A DNA stretch of 64,000 nucleotides from Pedobacter nyackensis. GTDB lineage: Bacteria; Bacteroidota; Bacteroidia; Sphingobacteriales; Sphingobacteriaceae. Below, one piece after another: positions 37,433-45,493 of the stretch. The position numbers and the translations under genes are program-made. The notes under the pieces were generated by a model. That model did not search any database. It saw only the letters and a list, made by a program, of their open reading frames with translations, and had not been told where the DNA came from. The stretch spans positions 1 to 64,000 of the forward strand of contig NZ_FWYB01000019.1 of the NCBI RefSeq assembly GCF_900176505.1, given 5' to 3'. How positions within the stretch are numbered: position 1 is the stretch's first letter; each line of letters starts with the position of its first letter.

Positions 37433-38626
37433 ATGATCAGTAATTTAGAACAAACTTTTAGGTGGTTTGGCCCGACAGACTCAGTTACACTGGCAGCCAT
37501 CAGACAAACAGGAGCTACTGGGATTGTGACAGCTCTACACCATATTCCAGCCGGTGAAATTTGGACGGTTGATGAGATTAAGATGCGTAAGCATACCATT
37601 GAGAAAGCGGGACTTCGCTGGTCGGTGGTAGAAAGCGTAAACATTCATGAAAGTATTAAAACCGCGTCACCTGAACGTGATCATTATATTGAAAAATATA
37701 TTACATCCATCAAAAATCTTGGCGATTCCGGATTAAAAACGATTTGCTACAATTTTATGCCGGTACTGGATTGGACACGTACCAACCTCGATTTTCGGTT
37801 AAGTAATAATGCATCAGCGCTGCGGTATCATTTCCTTGCTGTCGTTGCTTTCGATTTATACATATTGGAACGGGAAGATGCATTTAATGAATTTAGTCTG
37901 GCACAACAAAAGGCCGCCAAAGCGTATTTAGATGGACTGACTGCTTCAGAGAAAACTGATCTGGTAAATACGATCATGGCTGGTTTGCCGGGTACAGATG
38001 AAGTGTTTACAGTAGCTGAATTTAGGGTGGAATTGCAAAAATATGCCAATACAGATGCTGCGGCTTTAAGAGCAAATCTTACTTATTTCCTTAAAGCTAT
38101 TATGCCGCATGCAGAGCATGCTGGGGTTAAAATGTGTATCCATCCGGATGATCCACCATTCCCAATCCTTGGTTTGCCCCGAGTGGTGTCAACTGAGGAG
38201 GATTTAAAATATATTCTGGACAGTTGCCCGTCGGCCAGTAATGGTTTGACTTTCTGTACAGGGTCATTAGGTGCCAGGGCAGATAATGATTTGCCCGGTA
38301 TGGTTGAGCGTTTAGGGGAACATATTCATTTTCTGCATATGCGTAATGTAAAACGTGAGCTTGATGGTAGCTTTTATGAGGATGATCATTTGAGCGGTAG
38401 CACAGATATGTTTGCTGTAATGAAGAATGTGATATTAGAACAGCAAAAGAGACTGTATAGCGGACGTCAAGATATTTCCATTCCGATGCGGCCAGATCAC
38501 GGTCACAAAATACTCGATGACGTAAATTATAATACCTATCCCGGCTATTCGGTAATTGGACGCCTCAAAGGATTGGCAGAATTACGCGGTCTAGAAATGG
38601 GCATCAAGCGAATGCTATTTAATTAA
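37433..38626 (+). CDS. uxuA: Mannonate dehydratase
   Basis: 397-residue UxuA-family enzyme that dehydrates D-mannonate to 2-keto-3-deoxygluconate. The N-terminus (LEQTFRWFGPTDSVTLAAIR, then GIVTALHHIPAGEIWTVDEI) and the middle block MCIHPDDPPFPILGLPRVVS are diagnostic, as are HFLHMRNVKRELDGSFYE and MRPDHGHKILDD. Length fits. It forms an operon with the SDR gene 19 bases downstream, completing the fructuronate-to-KDG segment of glucuronate breakdown. Uronate isomerase and the KDG kinase and aldolase are not in the window. Confidence 0.96.
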   Translation: MISNLEQTFRWFGPTDSVTLAAIRQTGATGIVTALHHIPAGEIWTVDEIKMRKHTIEKAGLRWSVVESVNIHESIKTASPERDHYIEKYITSIKNLGDSGLKTICYNFMPVLDWTRTNLDFRLSNNASALRYHFLAVVAFDLYILEREDAFNEFSLAQQKAAKAYLDGLTASEKTDLVNTIMAGLPGTDEVFTVAEFRVELQKYANTDAAALRANLTYFLKAIMPHAEHAGVKMCIHPDDPPFPILGLPRVVSTEEDLKYILDSCPSASNGLTFCTGSLGARADNDLPGMVERLGEHIHFLHMRNVKRELDGSFYEDDHLSGSTDMFAVMKNVILEQQKRLYSGRQDISIPMRPDHGHKILDDVNYNTYPGYSVIGRLKGLAELRGLEMGIKRMLFN

Positions 38627-38645
38627 TTTTATATAAAATTTAAAC

Positions 38646-39449
38646 ATGGTTTTAAAAAACAAGGTAATTGTAGTAACCGGTGGTACAGGTGTGCTTGGAG
38701 GAGCTTTTGTTAAGGGAATTCACAATGCCGGTGGTACGGTTTGTATTTTAGGAAGGAATTTAGAGCTGGCTGAGCAAAGAGCCGCTGAAATAAACAATGC
38801 CGGAGGAAAAGCATTGGCTTTGAAAGCTGATGTATTGATTGAAAATCAGCTTCAGGCGGCATGCGATAAAATTATAGACCAATTTGGTGAAATTCATGGT
38901 TTAGTAAATGCTGCTGGTGGGAACACTCCAGGAGGAATAGTTCAGCCTGCTGATGATGTATTTAAACTGAACATGGATGGCCTTAGGGAGGTAATGGAAT
39001 TAAACTTATGGGGAACATTAATTCCTACCCAAATATTTGGCGAAGCAATAGCAAAGACAGGCGAAGGTAGCATTGTAAATATATCATCCATGGCCTCTCA
39101 AAGTGTTATTACTAAAGTGCTCGGTTATACCTTGGCTAAAACTTCAATTGATGCTTATACCAGATGGTTTGCTGTTGAAATGGCTAATCGTTATGGTGAT
39201 AAGTTAAGGATGAATGCTATTGCACCCGGGTTTTTCCTTACAGAACAAAACCGACAATTACTTACAAATGAAGATGGTAGCTATACGGATCGGGGTGGTT
39301 TAGTGATAAGTAACACTCCTTTTAAGCGATTTGGAGTGCCGGAAGAGCTAATCGGGGCTTTGGTTTGGCTTTTAGGGAATGAGTCAAAATTTGTCACTGG
39401 TACAGTTATCAATGTCGATGGAGGTTTTTCTGTTTTCAGCGGCGTTTAG
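38646..39449 (+). CDS. SDR-family D-mannonate oxidoreductase (fructuronate reductase)
   Basis: 267-residue short-chain dehydrogenase. The nucleotide-binding TGGTGVLGG is at residues 11-19, the NAAGG motif at about 92-96, the catalytic Ser in NISSMAS, and the Tyr-x-x-x-Lys in GYTLAKTS. The end GTVINVDGGFSVFSGV is normal for the family. In Bacteroidetes and Firmicutes an SDR replaces the long-chain UxuB in converting fructuronate to mannonate, and pairing with uxuA 19 bases upstream supports that role. Cofactor preference is not settled. Confidence 0.87.
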   Translation: MVLKNKVIVVTGGTGVLGGAFVKGIHNAGGTVCILGRNLELAEQRAAEINNAGGKALALKADVLIENQLQAACDKIIDQFGEIHGLVNAAGGNTPGGIVQPADDVFKLNMDGLREVMELNLWGTLIPTQIFGEAIAKTGEGSIVNISSMASQSVITKVLGYTLAKTSIDAYTRWFAVEMANRYGDKLRMNAIAPGFFLTEQNRQLLTNEDGSYTDRGGLVISNTPFKRFGVPEELIGALVWLLGNESKFVTGTVINVDGGFSVFSGV

Positions 39450-39569
39450 GTTTTTACGCTACAATGATTAGCAGAAGTAGAACCATGTGCATGATGGTAT
39501 TCCTCACACTGAAATACATGGTTTAAAGTGTCGTGAGAAGGGCTTTTAGGTTTCAATAATAGAAAATAA

Positions 39570-39701
39570 AATCCGATAAGTCTTGAGCAGCTTAAAGCTG
39601 AAGAAAGCCTGAAAGATATTTCCCTGGTTAGACAAGGCCGATTATCTGTAATGCCATTGAGGGCTGAAGAGTTCGATAAGATCCTGGAAATGGGAAGCTA
39701 G
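39570..39701 (+). pseudogene. Remnant of an EVE-domain protein gene (3' end only)
   Basis: After an in-frame stop at 39567, 43 codons read NPISLEQLKAEESLKD, then SLVRQGRLSVMPLRAEEF, then DKILEMGS and a stop. This matches the C-terminal part of EVE-domain proteins as I remember them (LVRQ.RLSVMP near the end). No start codon or N-terminal two thirds is present upstream, so it is a decayed fragment. EVE domains bind modified bases in DNA or RNA and often travel with mobile or defence DNA. Confidence 0.7.
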
Positions 39702-39719
39702 TTCGACGAGAGCTGTTGG

Positions 39720-39913
39720 CTCCAGTATACCTTCAGTGTACCTCCAGTGTACCTCCAGTATACCTGTCCTATTCAAACGGAGATACTTTGTGCGTCATTC
39801 AAATTTTAGTCAGGGTTACGTTAGCCAGAACCGAAGCAACCCCGACGCAAGACCGAAGGATCCCCGAAGCAAGTGGACAGGTATACTGGAAGAAGATCTG
39901 ACCTATACTGGTA
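39720..39913 (+). repeat. Cluster of 11-bp direct repeats with inverted partners
   Basis: Four tandem 11-mers of the form CTCCAGTRTAC (one with TT for TC) run from 39720 to 39763. CCAGTATACCTGTCC (39755-39769) is perfectly repeated in inverted form at 39875-39889, and another TATACTGG occurs at 39904-39911. Between them lies a stretch of short CCGAAGCAA-like units (about 39830-39872). The pattern suggests binding sites or an iteron-like array; no protein-coding sense is apparent. Confidence 0.6.
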
Positions 39914-39959
39914 CTACCAAAATCCGAATACTTTCAATCTGACTTTAAACACTCAAATC

Positions 39960-40025
39960 ATGAAGATGTATTGTACTGCCGAGGGCAAGGAAATGATAAC
40001 CTTTGAGATTAAGTTCACCAGATAG
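39960..40025 (+). other. 21-codon ORF of unknown meaning
   Basis: MKMYCTAEGKEMITFEIKFT plus Arg and stop, in an otherwise degenerate stretch. I recognise no family. It may be a gene fragment like the EVE remnant upstream, or chance. Confidence 0.2.
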
Positions 40026-40030
40026 TAATA

Positions 40031-40056
40031 AAAGGGGTTGTCCAAAACACCCCTTT
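40031..40056 (-). terminator. Hairpin terminator, probably of the hybrid sensor gene
   Basis: AAAGGGGT (40031-40038) pairs with ACCCCTTT (40049-40056), 8 bp with a 10-base loop. On the minus strand the stem is followed by TATTACTATC, a weak T-rich tail, 24 bases past the sensor gene stop. The loop side contains GGTTGTCCAAAA, also found in the 14063 repeat. Confidence 0.5.
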
Positions 40057-40079
40057 CTCAAAAAACTTTGCCAATCTCA

Positions 40080-42845
40080 TTAGGGTTTTTTCTTAAATTC
40101 ACTTGGTGAACACCCGTATTTTGCTTTAAAGACAGTTGAAAAATAATTTGGCGTAGAAAAGCCTACCATATAGGTGATTTCGGCAATGGTGAAATTCTCG
40201 TTGATGAGTAGATAGCTTGCTTTTTTTAGCCTCCGGCTCAATATGTAATCCGTAATGCTGCAATCTAATAAAGCTTTTACCTTGCGGTAAAGCTGTACTC
40301 TCGATATGCCTATTGCTTTGCTGATGTCATCAACACTAAAGTTCTCGTTCCCCAAGTTCTCTTCTACTATACCTGCAAAATCATTGAGGAATTTTTTATC
40401 CAGACTTTTTGAGACTTGCATTTTCCCGGAAGAGCTAATGTCACTGGTGTAATGCGCCTTCAGTAATTCTCTTGTTTTGAGCAGATTCCTAACATTTGCC
40501 AGTAAATACTCATAGTTAAAAGGTTTTACAATATAGGCATCGGCCATGCTTTCCATACCGTTGATTTGTTGCGCTACACTTCCCTGTGCCGTGAGCAAAA
40601 TGATAGGAATATGTGAGGTGCGTAAATCCGATTTCAGTTTTTCAGTTAATTCCTTTCCAGATATGCCCGGTAAAACTACATCTGATAGAATCAAATCAGG
40701 GACCTCCTGGTAAGCTGCAATGAGCCCTTCTTCGCCTGTATTGGCAGTAAATACCTCGTATTGGACGCTGAGCTTTCGGCTAAGATAGCTTCTTAGGTCC
40801 GGGTTGTCTTCAATAATCAATACCGACTGCTCCTTTAAAGGACTAAGGGCATTTGTAGTTGTTGTTTCCTCCGGCTCATCAAGGTCTGTTGTATAGATAC
40901 GTGCATGCTCGTACAATTCTTTTTTATCCAGTCGTTCCTGCCTTTTTTCTTCCGGACTAAAATGCATTTCTCCGGATAATAAGCTTACCCTGAACTTTGT
41001 ACCCTTTCCTTTTACACTTTCTACTACGATATTGCCATGGTGTAGGCGCATCAATTCTTTCGACAAAGAAAGGCCGAGGCCAGAACCCTTGGTTGATCCC
41101 GCCTCCGTCTGGTAAAAATGTTCAAATACATGAGTAGCCTCTTCACTGGTCATTCCCGCGCCATTGTCTTCCACTTCTACGTAAATAAATTCATCCAGTT
41201 GCTTAATCGCAACTACGATTATCCCATTAGTCCCTGTAAATTTTAAGGCGTTAGATAGTAAGTTAAATATGACCTTATCCAACATATTGGCATCAAACCA
41301 GACCATCAATTCAGGTTGTGGGGAGATAAAACGAAGGTCGATATTGTTTTTTTTGGCGTTGTGCTGAAAACTATCTGTGATCTCTTTTACAAACGCTACC
41401 AGGTTGTTTGGAGAGGCTTTGATCTTCATTTGCTCATATTCAATTTTCCTGTATTCAATCAACTGGTTAATTAGCCTCAGCAAGCGGAAAACATTTTTAT
41501 GAATAAGCTTTAGGTTGGTTCCGGCAATGACTTTTATTTTTTCCTCCTTTAACAGATCCTCCAGAGGTGAAAGTATCAGGGTAAGTGGAGTACGGAATTC
41601 ATGCGACATATTGGTGAAGAAATTCAGTTTGGCTTCTGTAGCCAGTTTCGCTTTCTCCGACATTTCAATCAGCTGGTTCCGCTGGCTTAATATTTCCTTG
41701 TTATTGGCTTCCAGTTTTTTGTTAATTTTTCTGTTTTCCAATAATGAATAAAAGGCAAGGCCGCCTAATACTACTGCAAGCACCAGTGTAATAATCGTTA
41801 CATTCAATATCAACTGCTGATCCTTAAACAGGAGTTTTTGCTCATCTAAAAGGGTTTGCTGGCGTTCGATATCTTTTTGCTGACTGCTAATTTTGTTCCA
41901 CTGCAATTTCATGAGCTCTACATTGGATGCATCAATGACCAGTGAGCCCAGTATATTGTCTTTGGAAAATGGTTCCTTATTTAAGATTTTGAAGGCGGTG
42001 CTGATTGCTTCTTTACCTCCTGTAGGGTAGAGTACACTGGCATTTAGCAAGCCATTGCCTACCATTTCAAGGCCGGCCCCTTTACCTGGCAATGCATCTA
42101 TTCCGATGATTTTGACGCTGCGGTTCAGCTGTAGCTGATCAATAATTCTCCTGGCCCCAGAGGCCATTACGTCATTGTGTGCAAAAACAATATCGGCTGT
42201 TTTTAGTTCAGGTTTAATTTTCAGCAATTCAACCTCTGCATTTTCTTTCAGCCAGTCTCCATATACTTGTTTACTGATGTGAAGCCCTTCAAATTTTCTA
42301 ATTCCATCTGCAAAGCCCCTTTGTCTTTCAATAGTAGGAGAGGAACCAGGCAAGCCCATGATTTCAATCACATTTCCCCTGGCTTTTAACGAAGTTCCAA
42401 GGTATTCCCCGGCCATCTTTCCAATCTGATAGTTATCGGCGCCTACATAAGCTGTATAGAGGTCAGAAGAAGTTTTCCTATCTATTACAATTACAGGAAT
42501 CCCCTTTCTGTAGGCTTCTTCCACAACAGGAGTTAATGGCTGTGCTTCATTCGGAGAAATGATCAGCAGGTCTACACGCTGCTCAAGCATTTGTTTAACC
42601 TGCTCCACTTGCCTTTTGCTATTCCCGTCCGCGTCTTTGTAAATAAATCTGGTACCCGAATGCAGCGATAACTCCATTTTCATCTCTTCGAGCATGTTTT
42701 TACGCCAGAGATCGGAACCCACACATTGCGAGAAACCGATCAGATATTCCTGTTCTTTCTTTTTTTCAACGCAACCGGAGAGGCAAATACCAGCGAGTAA
42801 CAGCAATAGGATGGTATTATAAAAGGAAAAGGTTCTTTTGATCAC
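40080..42845 (-). CDS. Hybrid two-component sensor/regulator, fructose-sensing BT1754 type
   Basis: 921-residue one-protein signalling system. A membrane signal with LSGC (Cys25) precedes a periplasmic LacI/ribose-binding-protein-like sensor (about 33-315). A membrane segment (about 346-369), HisKA with His415 (NMSHEFRTPL), HATPase (NALKFTG, DNGAGM, GSGLGLSLSKEL), a receiver with Asp722 (LILSDVVLPG) and a C-terminal AraC-type helix-turn-helix (about 820-921) follow. This order is that of B. thetaiotaomicron BT1754, which binds fructose and activates the fructan locus. Its start is GTG at 42845; no in-frame ATG is better placed. The divergent porter-to-GH32 operon is the expected target. Confidence 0.93.
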   Translation of the reverse strand: MIKRTFSFYNTILLLLLAGICLSGCVEKKKEQEYLIGFSQCVGSDLWRKNMLEEMKMELSLHSGTRFIYKDADGNSKRQVEQVKQMLEQRVDLLIISPNEAQPLTPVVEEAYRKGIPVIVIDRKTSSDLYTAYVGADNYQIGKMAGEYLGTSLKARGNVIEIMGLPGSSPTIERQRGFADGIRKFEGLHISKQVYGDWLKENAEVELLKIKPELKTADIVFAHNDVMASGARRIIDQLQLNRSVKIIGIDALPGKGAGLEMVGNGLLNASVLYPTGGKEAISTAFKILNKEPFSKDNILGSLVIDASNVELMKLQWNKISSQQKDIERQQTLLDEQKLLFKDQQLILNVTIITLVLAVVLGGLAFYSLLENRKINKKLEANNKEILSQRNQLIEMSEKAKLATEAKLNFFTNMSHEFRTPLTLILSPLEDLLKEEKIKVIAGTNLKLIHKNVFRLLRLINQLIEYRKIEYEQMKIKASPNNLVAFVKEITDSFQHNAKKNNIDLRFISPQPELMVWFDANMLDKVIFNLLSNALKFTGTNGIIVVAIKQLDEFIYVEVEDNGAGMTSEEATHVFEHFYQTEAGSTKGSGLGLSLSKELMRLHHGNIVVESVKGKGTKFRVSLLSGEMHFSPEEKRQERLDKKELYEHARIYTTDLDEPEETTTTNALSPLKEQSVLIIEDNPDLRSYLSRKLSVQYEVFTANTGEEGLIAAYQEVPDLILSDVVLPGISGKELTEKLKSDLRTSHIPIILLTAQGSVAQQINGMESMADAYIVKPFNYEYLLANVRNLLKTRELLKAHYTSDISSSGKMQVSKSLDKKFLNDFAGIVEENLGNENFSVDDISKAIGISRVQLYRKVKALLDCSITDYILSRRLKKASYLLINENFTIAEITYMVGFSTPNYFSTVFKAKYGCSPSEFKKKP

Positions 42846-42965
42846 AACTTGATGAATTATATCCTTTTAGGTTTTTGTAAGGGGGTAGAATAGTAAAAGT
42901 AAAAAAAATGTAAGCTATCCCAAAATCAAGAAGTTTAATTCGTTTTACTTTGGTTGTACATCATG

Positions 42966-42997
42966 TATCAAAATTATACATTTCAGGTATTAAAATT
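42966..42997 (+). promoter_or_regulatory. Direct repeats in the fructan-locus control region
   Basis: TATCAAAATT (42966-42975) and TATTAAAATT (42988-42997) start exactly 22 bases apart, two DNA turns, which fits binding by AraC-type domains of a dimeric response regulator. The first copy also lies within the inverted pair ATGTAT/ATACAT (42963-42981). The rest of the 42846-43157 gap shows no gene. Confidence 0.45.
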
Positions 42998-43157
42998 GAA
43001 GATCTTGGTTTTGATTCCTTTTTTGTGTTTTTTAATGTACTTATTTTCAGTGTGTTGTGTTTTATTTGGAATTTGTATGTATTTGATACAATATTGATCA
43101 TTGCTGGCTCGTCTTTCTCCTAATTTGCGTTTCGTTAACCATTATATAAACAAACGT

Positions 43158-44492
43158 ATGAGCAAACATTCCGTCCTGGCCTGGTCCACGGTCGTAGCCC
43201 TTGGAGGCTTTTTATTTGGATTTGATACCGCAGTAATATCGGGTGCAGAAAAATCTATACAACAATACTGGAATCTTACTGCATTTGAACATGGCCTTAC
43301 CATTTCTATAGCATTAATTGGAACGGTGATCGGATCCCTTATTGGTTCACAACCATCAGATCGTTTCGGTCGTAAAAACACACTTTACTTTGTTGCTGCA
43401 GCTTACTTGCTTTCTTCATTGGGAACGGCATTGGCAGATAACTGGCATGTATTTCTTGTTTTCAGGTTTTTAGGTGGACTAGGTGTTGGTATTTCATCGG
43501 TTGTGGCTCCTATTTATATATCAGAAATATCACCGGCCAATAGACGCGGACGCTTGGTTGGCTTGTTTCAGTTTAATGTGGTATTGGGCATTTTGATTTC
43601 TTACCTTTCCAATTACCTGATCAGTCAGGGGGGAGAAACTTCATGGCGCTGGATGTTAGGAGTACAGGCATTCCCTTCGTTTATATATTTAGTACTCATT
43701 AAGTTTATACCTGAAAGTCCGAGATGGTTGATCCTTAAAAAAGGAGCTACAGAACGTGCTTTGGAAATTTTACGAATCATCAATCCCTTAAATTGTGAGG
43801 AAGAATTGTTAGCTATTAAAAATTCGGGGAAGAAAGATTCAGAAAGTAAATCAACCAAAGGAAGTCTTTTTTCTTCTCAGTACAGAAAGCCGGTAATGCT
43901 GGCCATGATTTTTGCTTTTTTTAACCAGGTTTCCGGAATCAATGCCATTATTTATTATGCGCCGCGTATCTTCGAAATGGCAGGACTGGGAGCACATTCT
44001 TCTCTATTGTCGACTGTAGGCATTGGGTTGATCAATTTCATATTTACCTTAATCGCCATAAATTTTATTGATAAAGTGGGGCGCCGGGTGCTGATGCTGG
44101 TTGGCTCAGTAGGGTTAATAGCTTCCTTGTTTTTAGTGGCCTATACATTTTATGCCGAAAATTATAGTGGTTTTGCCATTCCGGCTTATATGATGCTGTT
44201 CATAGCTTTCTTTGCATTTTCTCAGGGCGCCGTGATCTGGGTATTCATTTCAGAGATATTTCCAAATTCTGTAAGGGCTAAGGGACAAACCTTAGGTAGT
44301 TCTACACATTGGGTAATGGCTGCTATAATTGCTTTTTGTTTCCCATATCTTGCCGAAACATTTGGTGGGGCAGCAATATTTACTTTTTTTGGAACAATGA
44401 TGGTCTTGCAACTGCTGTTTGTTTGGCGTTGGATGCCTGAAACTAACGGGAAATCATTAGAGCAGATTGGAACCAATCTGGTTATGCATTAA
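43158..44492 (+). CDS. MFS sugar porter, probable fructose importer
   Basis: 444 residues from the ATG at 43158 (MSKHSVLAWSTVVALGGFLF); an upstream TTG frame adds 19 residues without family support. Sugar-porter signatures are all present: GGFLFGFDTAVISG, DRFGRKNT, PESPRWLI in the central loop, and PETNGKSLEQI at the end. Twelve membrane helices. Being directly before fructokinase, and first in an operon divergent from a fructose-type sensor, it most likely imports free fructose released by the GH32 enzymes. The arrangement matches BT1758 in B. thetaiotaomicron. Confidence 0.9.
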   Translation: MSKHSVLAWSTVVALGGFLFGFDTAVISGAEKSIQQYWNLTAFEHGLTISIALIGTVIGSLIGSQPSDRFGRKNTLYFVAAAYLLSSLGTALADNWHVFLVFRFLGGLGVGISSVVAPIYISEISPANRRGRLVGLFQFNVVLGILISYLSNYLISQGGETSWRWMLGVQAFPSFIYLVLIKFIPESPRWLILKKGATERALEILRIINPLNCEEELLAIKNSGKKDSESKSTKGSLFSSQYRKPVMLAMIFAFFNQVSGINAIIYYAPRIFEMAGLGAHSSLLSTVGIGLINFIFTLIAINFIDKVGRRVLMLVGSVGLIASLFLVAYTFYAENYSGFAIPAYMMLFIAFFAFSQGAVIWVFISEIFPNSVRAKGQTLGSSTHWVMAAIIAFCFPYLAETFGGAAIFTFFGTMMVLQLLFVWRWMPETNGKSLEQIGTNLVMH

Positions 44493-44516
44493 ATCAAAAA
44501 AATAAAAATATAACTC

Positions 44517-45437
44517 ATGAAAAACTATTCTAACAAATCTGTGGTGTGTTTCGGTGAGGTACTTTGGGACATATTACCTAATGGAAAAAAGCCTGGTGGT
44601 GCACCTATGAATGTGGCCTACCACTTACATAAGCTTGGACTTAAGAGTTTTATGATCAGTAGCATTGGTAATGATGCTGTCGGAAATGAATTACTAGATT
44701 TCCTGAAATCTATTGATTTGCCTGTAAATTATATCCAACAGGATCCACATCATGCTACTTCAGAGGTGCATGCAAAAATTGGGGAGAATGATGAAGTAAC
44801 TTATGATATTTTATTTCCTGTCGCCTGGGATTTTATACAATGGAAACCTGAGCACGAGCAATTGATTAGCCAGGCAGATGCTTTCATTTTTGGAAGTCTG
44901 GGTTCGAGAAATGAAGCATCCAGAGCTGCATTGTTAAAAATGCTCGATCATGCTAAGTTTCGTGTATTTGATGTTAACATTCGTGAACCACATTATTCAA
45001 AGGAATTTATTACGCAACTGCTGGGTAAATGTGATATGGTAAAATTAAATATTGCCGAACTGGAAATGATAGCAGGATGGTATGATCCGTTTTGTAGTAC
45101 TGAATTGGAAAGGATTGATTCGCTTTTTAGCCGTTTCGGATTTCAGGAGATCATCATCACTAAGGGAGGCAGGGGTGCTACTTACTACACGGAAGCAATC
45201 AGGTATGATTATCCTGCTTACCACGTAGATGTTCAGGATACGGTAGGTAGTGGAGATTCATTTCTGGCCGCCTTTCTGGCTATGAAACTAAGCGATGAAC
45301 CTTTAGAGGATATGCTGAATTATGCCGTTGCAATGGGGGCTTTTATTACCTCTAAATCTGGTGCCTGTCCGGATTATTCCAAGTTTGATCTGGAAAGATT
45401 TATCTGGAAAAGAAATATGGCTGAAAGCATATTTTAA
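44517..45437 (+). CDS. Fructokinase (PfkB family)
   Basis: 306-residue ribokinase/PfkB-type kinase that phosphorylates fructose in the cytoplasm. The N-terminus CFGEVLWDILPNGKKPGGAP carries the sugar-binding GG motif, and the C-terminal signature DTVGSGDSF at 241-249 holds the catalytic Asp. The length is usual. It follows the porter by 24 bases and precedes susC by 56, so it should be the first enzyme after uptake. Its counterpart in B. thetaiotaomicron is BT1757. Confidence 0.93.
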   Translation: MKNYSNKSVVCFGEVLWDILPNGKKPGGAPMNVAYHLHKLGLKSFMISSIGNDAVGNELLDFLKSIDLPVNYIQQDPHHATSEVHAKIGENDEVTYDILFPVAWDFIQWKPEHEQLISQADAFIFGSLGSRNEASRAALLKMLDHAKFRVFDVNIREPHYSKEFITQLLGKCDMVKLNIAELEMIAGWYDPFCSTELERIDSLFSRFGFQEIIITKGGRGATYYTEAIRYDYPAYHVDVQDTVGSGDSFLAAFLAMKLSDEPLEDMLNYAVAMGAFITSKSGACPDYSKFDLERFIWKRNMAESIF

Positions 45438-45493
45438 CAGTGCTTTACATTAAAATATAACCAACCAATATAAACCAACTAAACAATAATCGT

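Noticed and set aside
39720..39763. CRISPR array
   Set aside because: Units are 11 bp with no spacers, and no cas genes are near.
39716..39942. Two overlapping frames of 61 and 68 codons
   Set aside because: They come from the 11-bp repeat array read in two frames; the repeated residues follow the DNA repeats and no family is recognisable.
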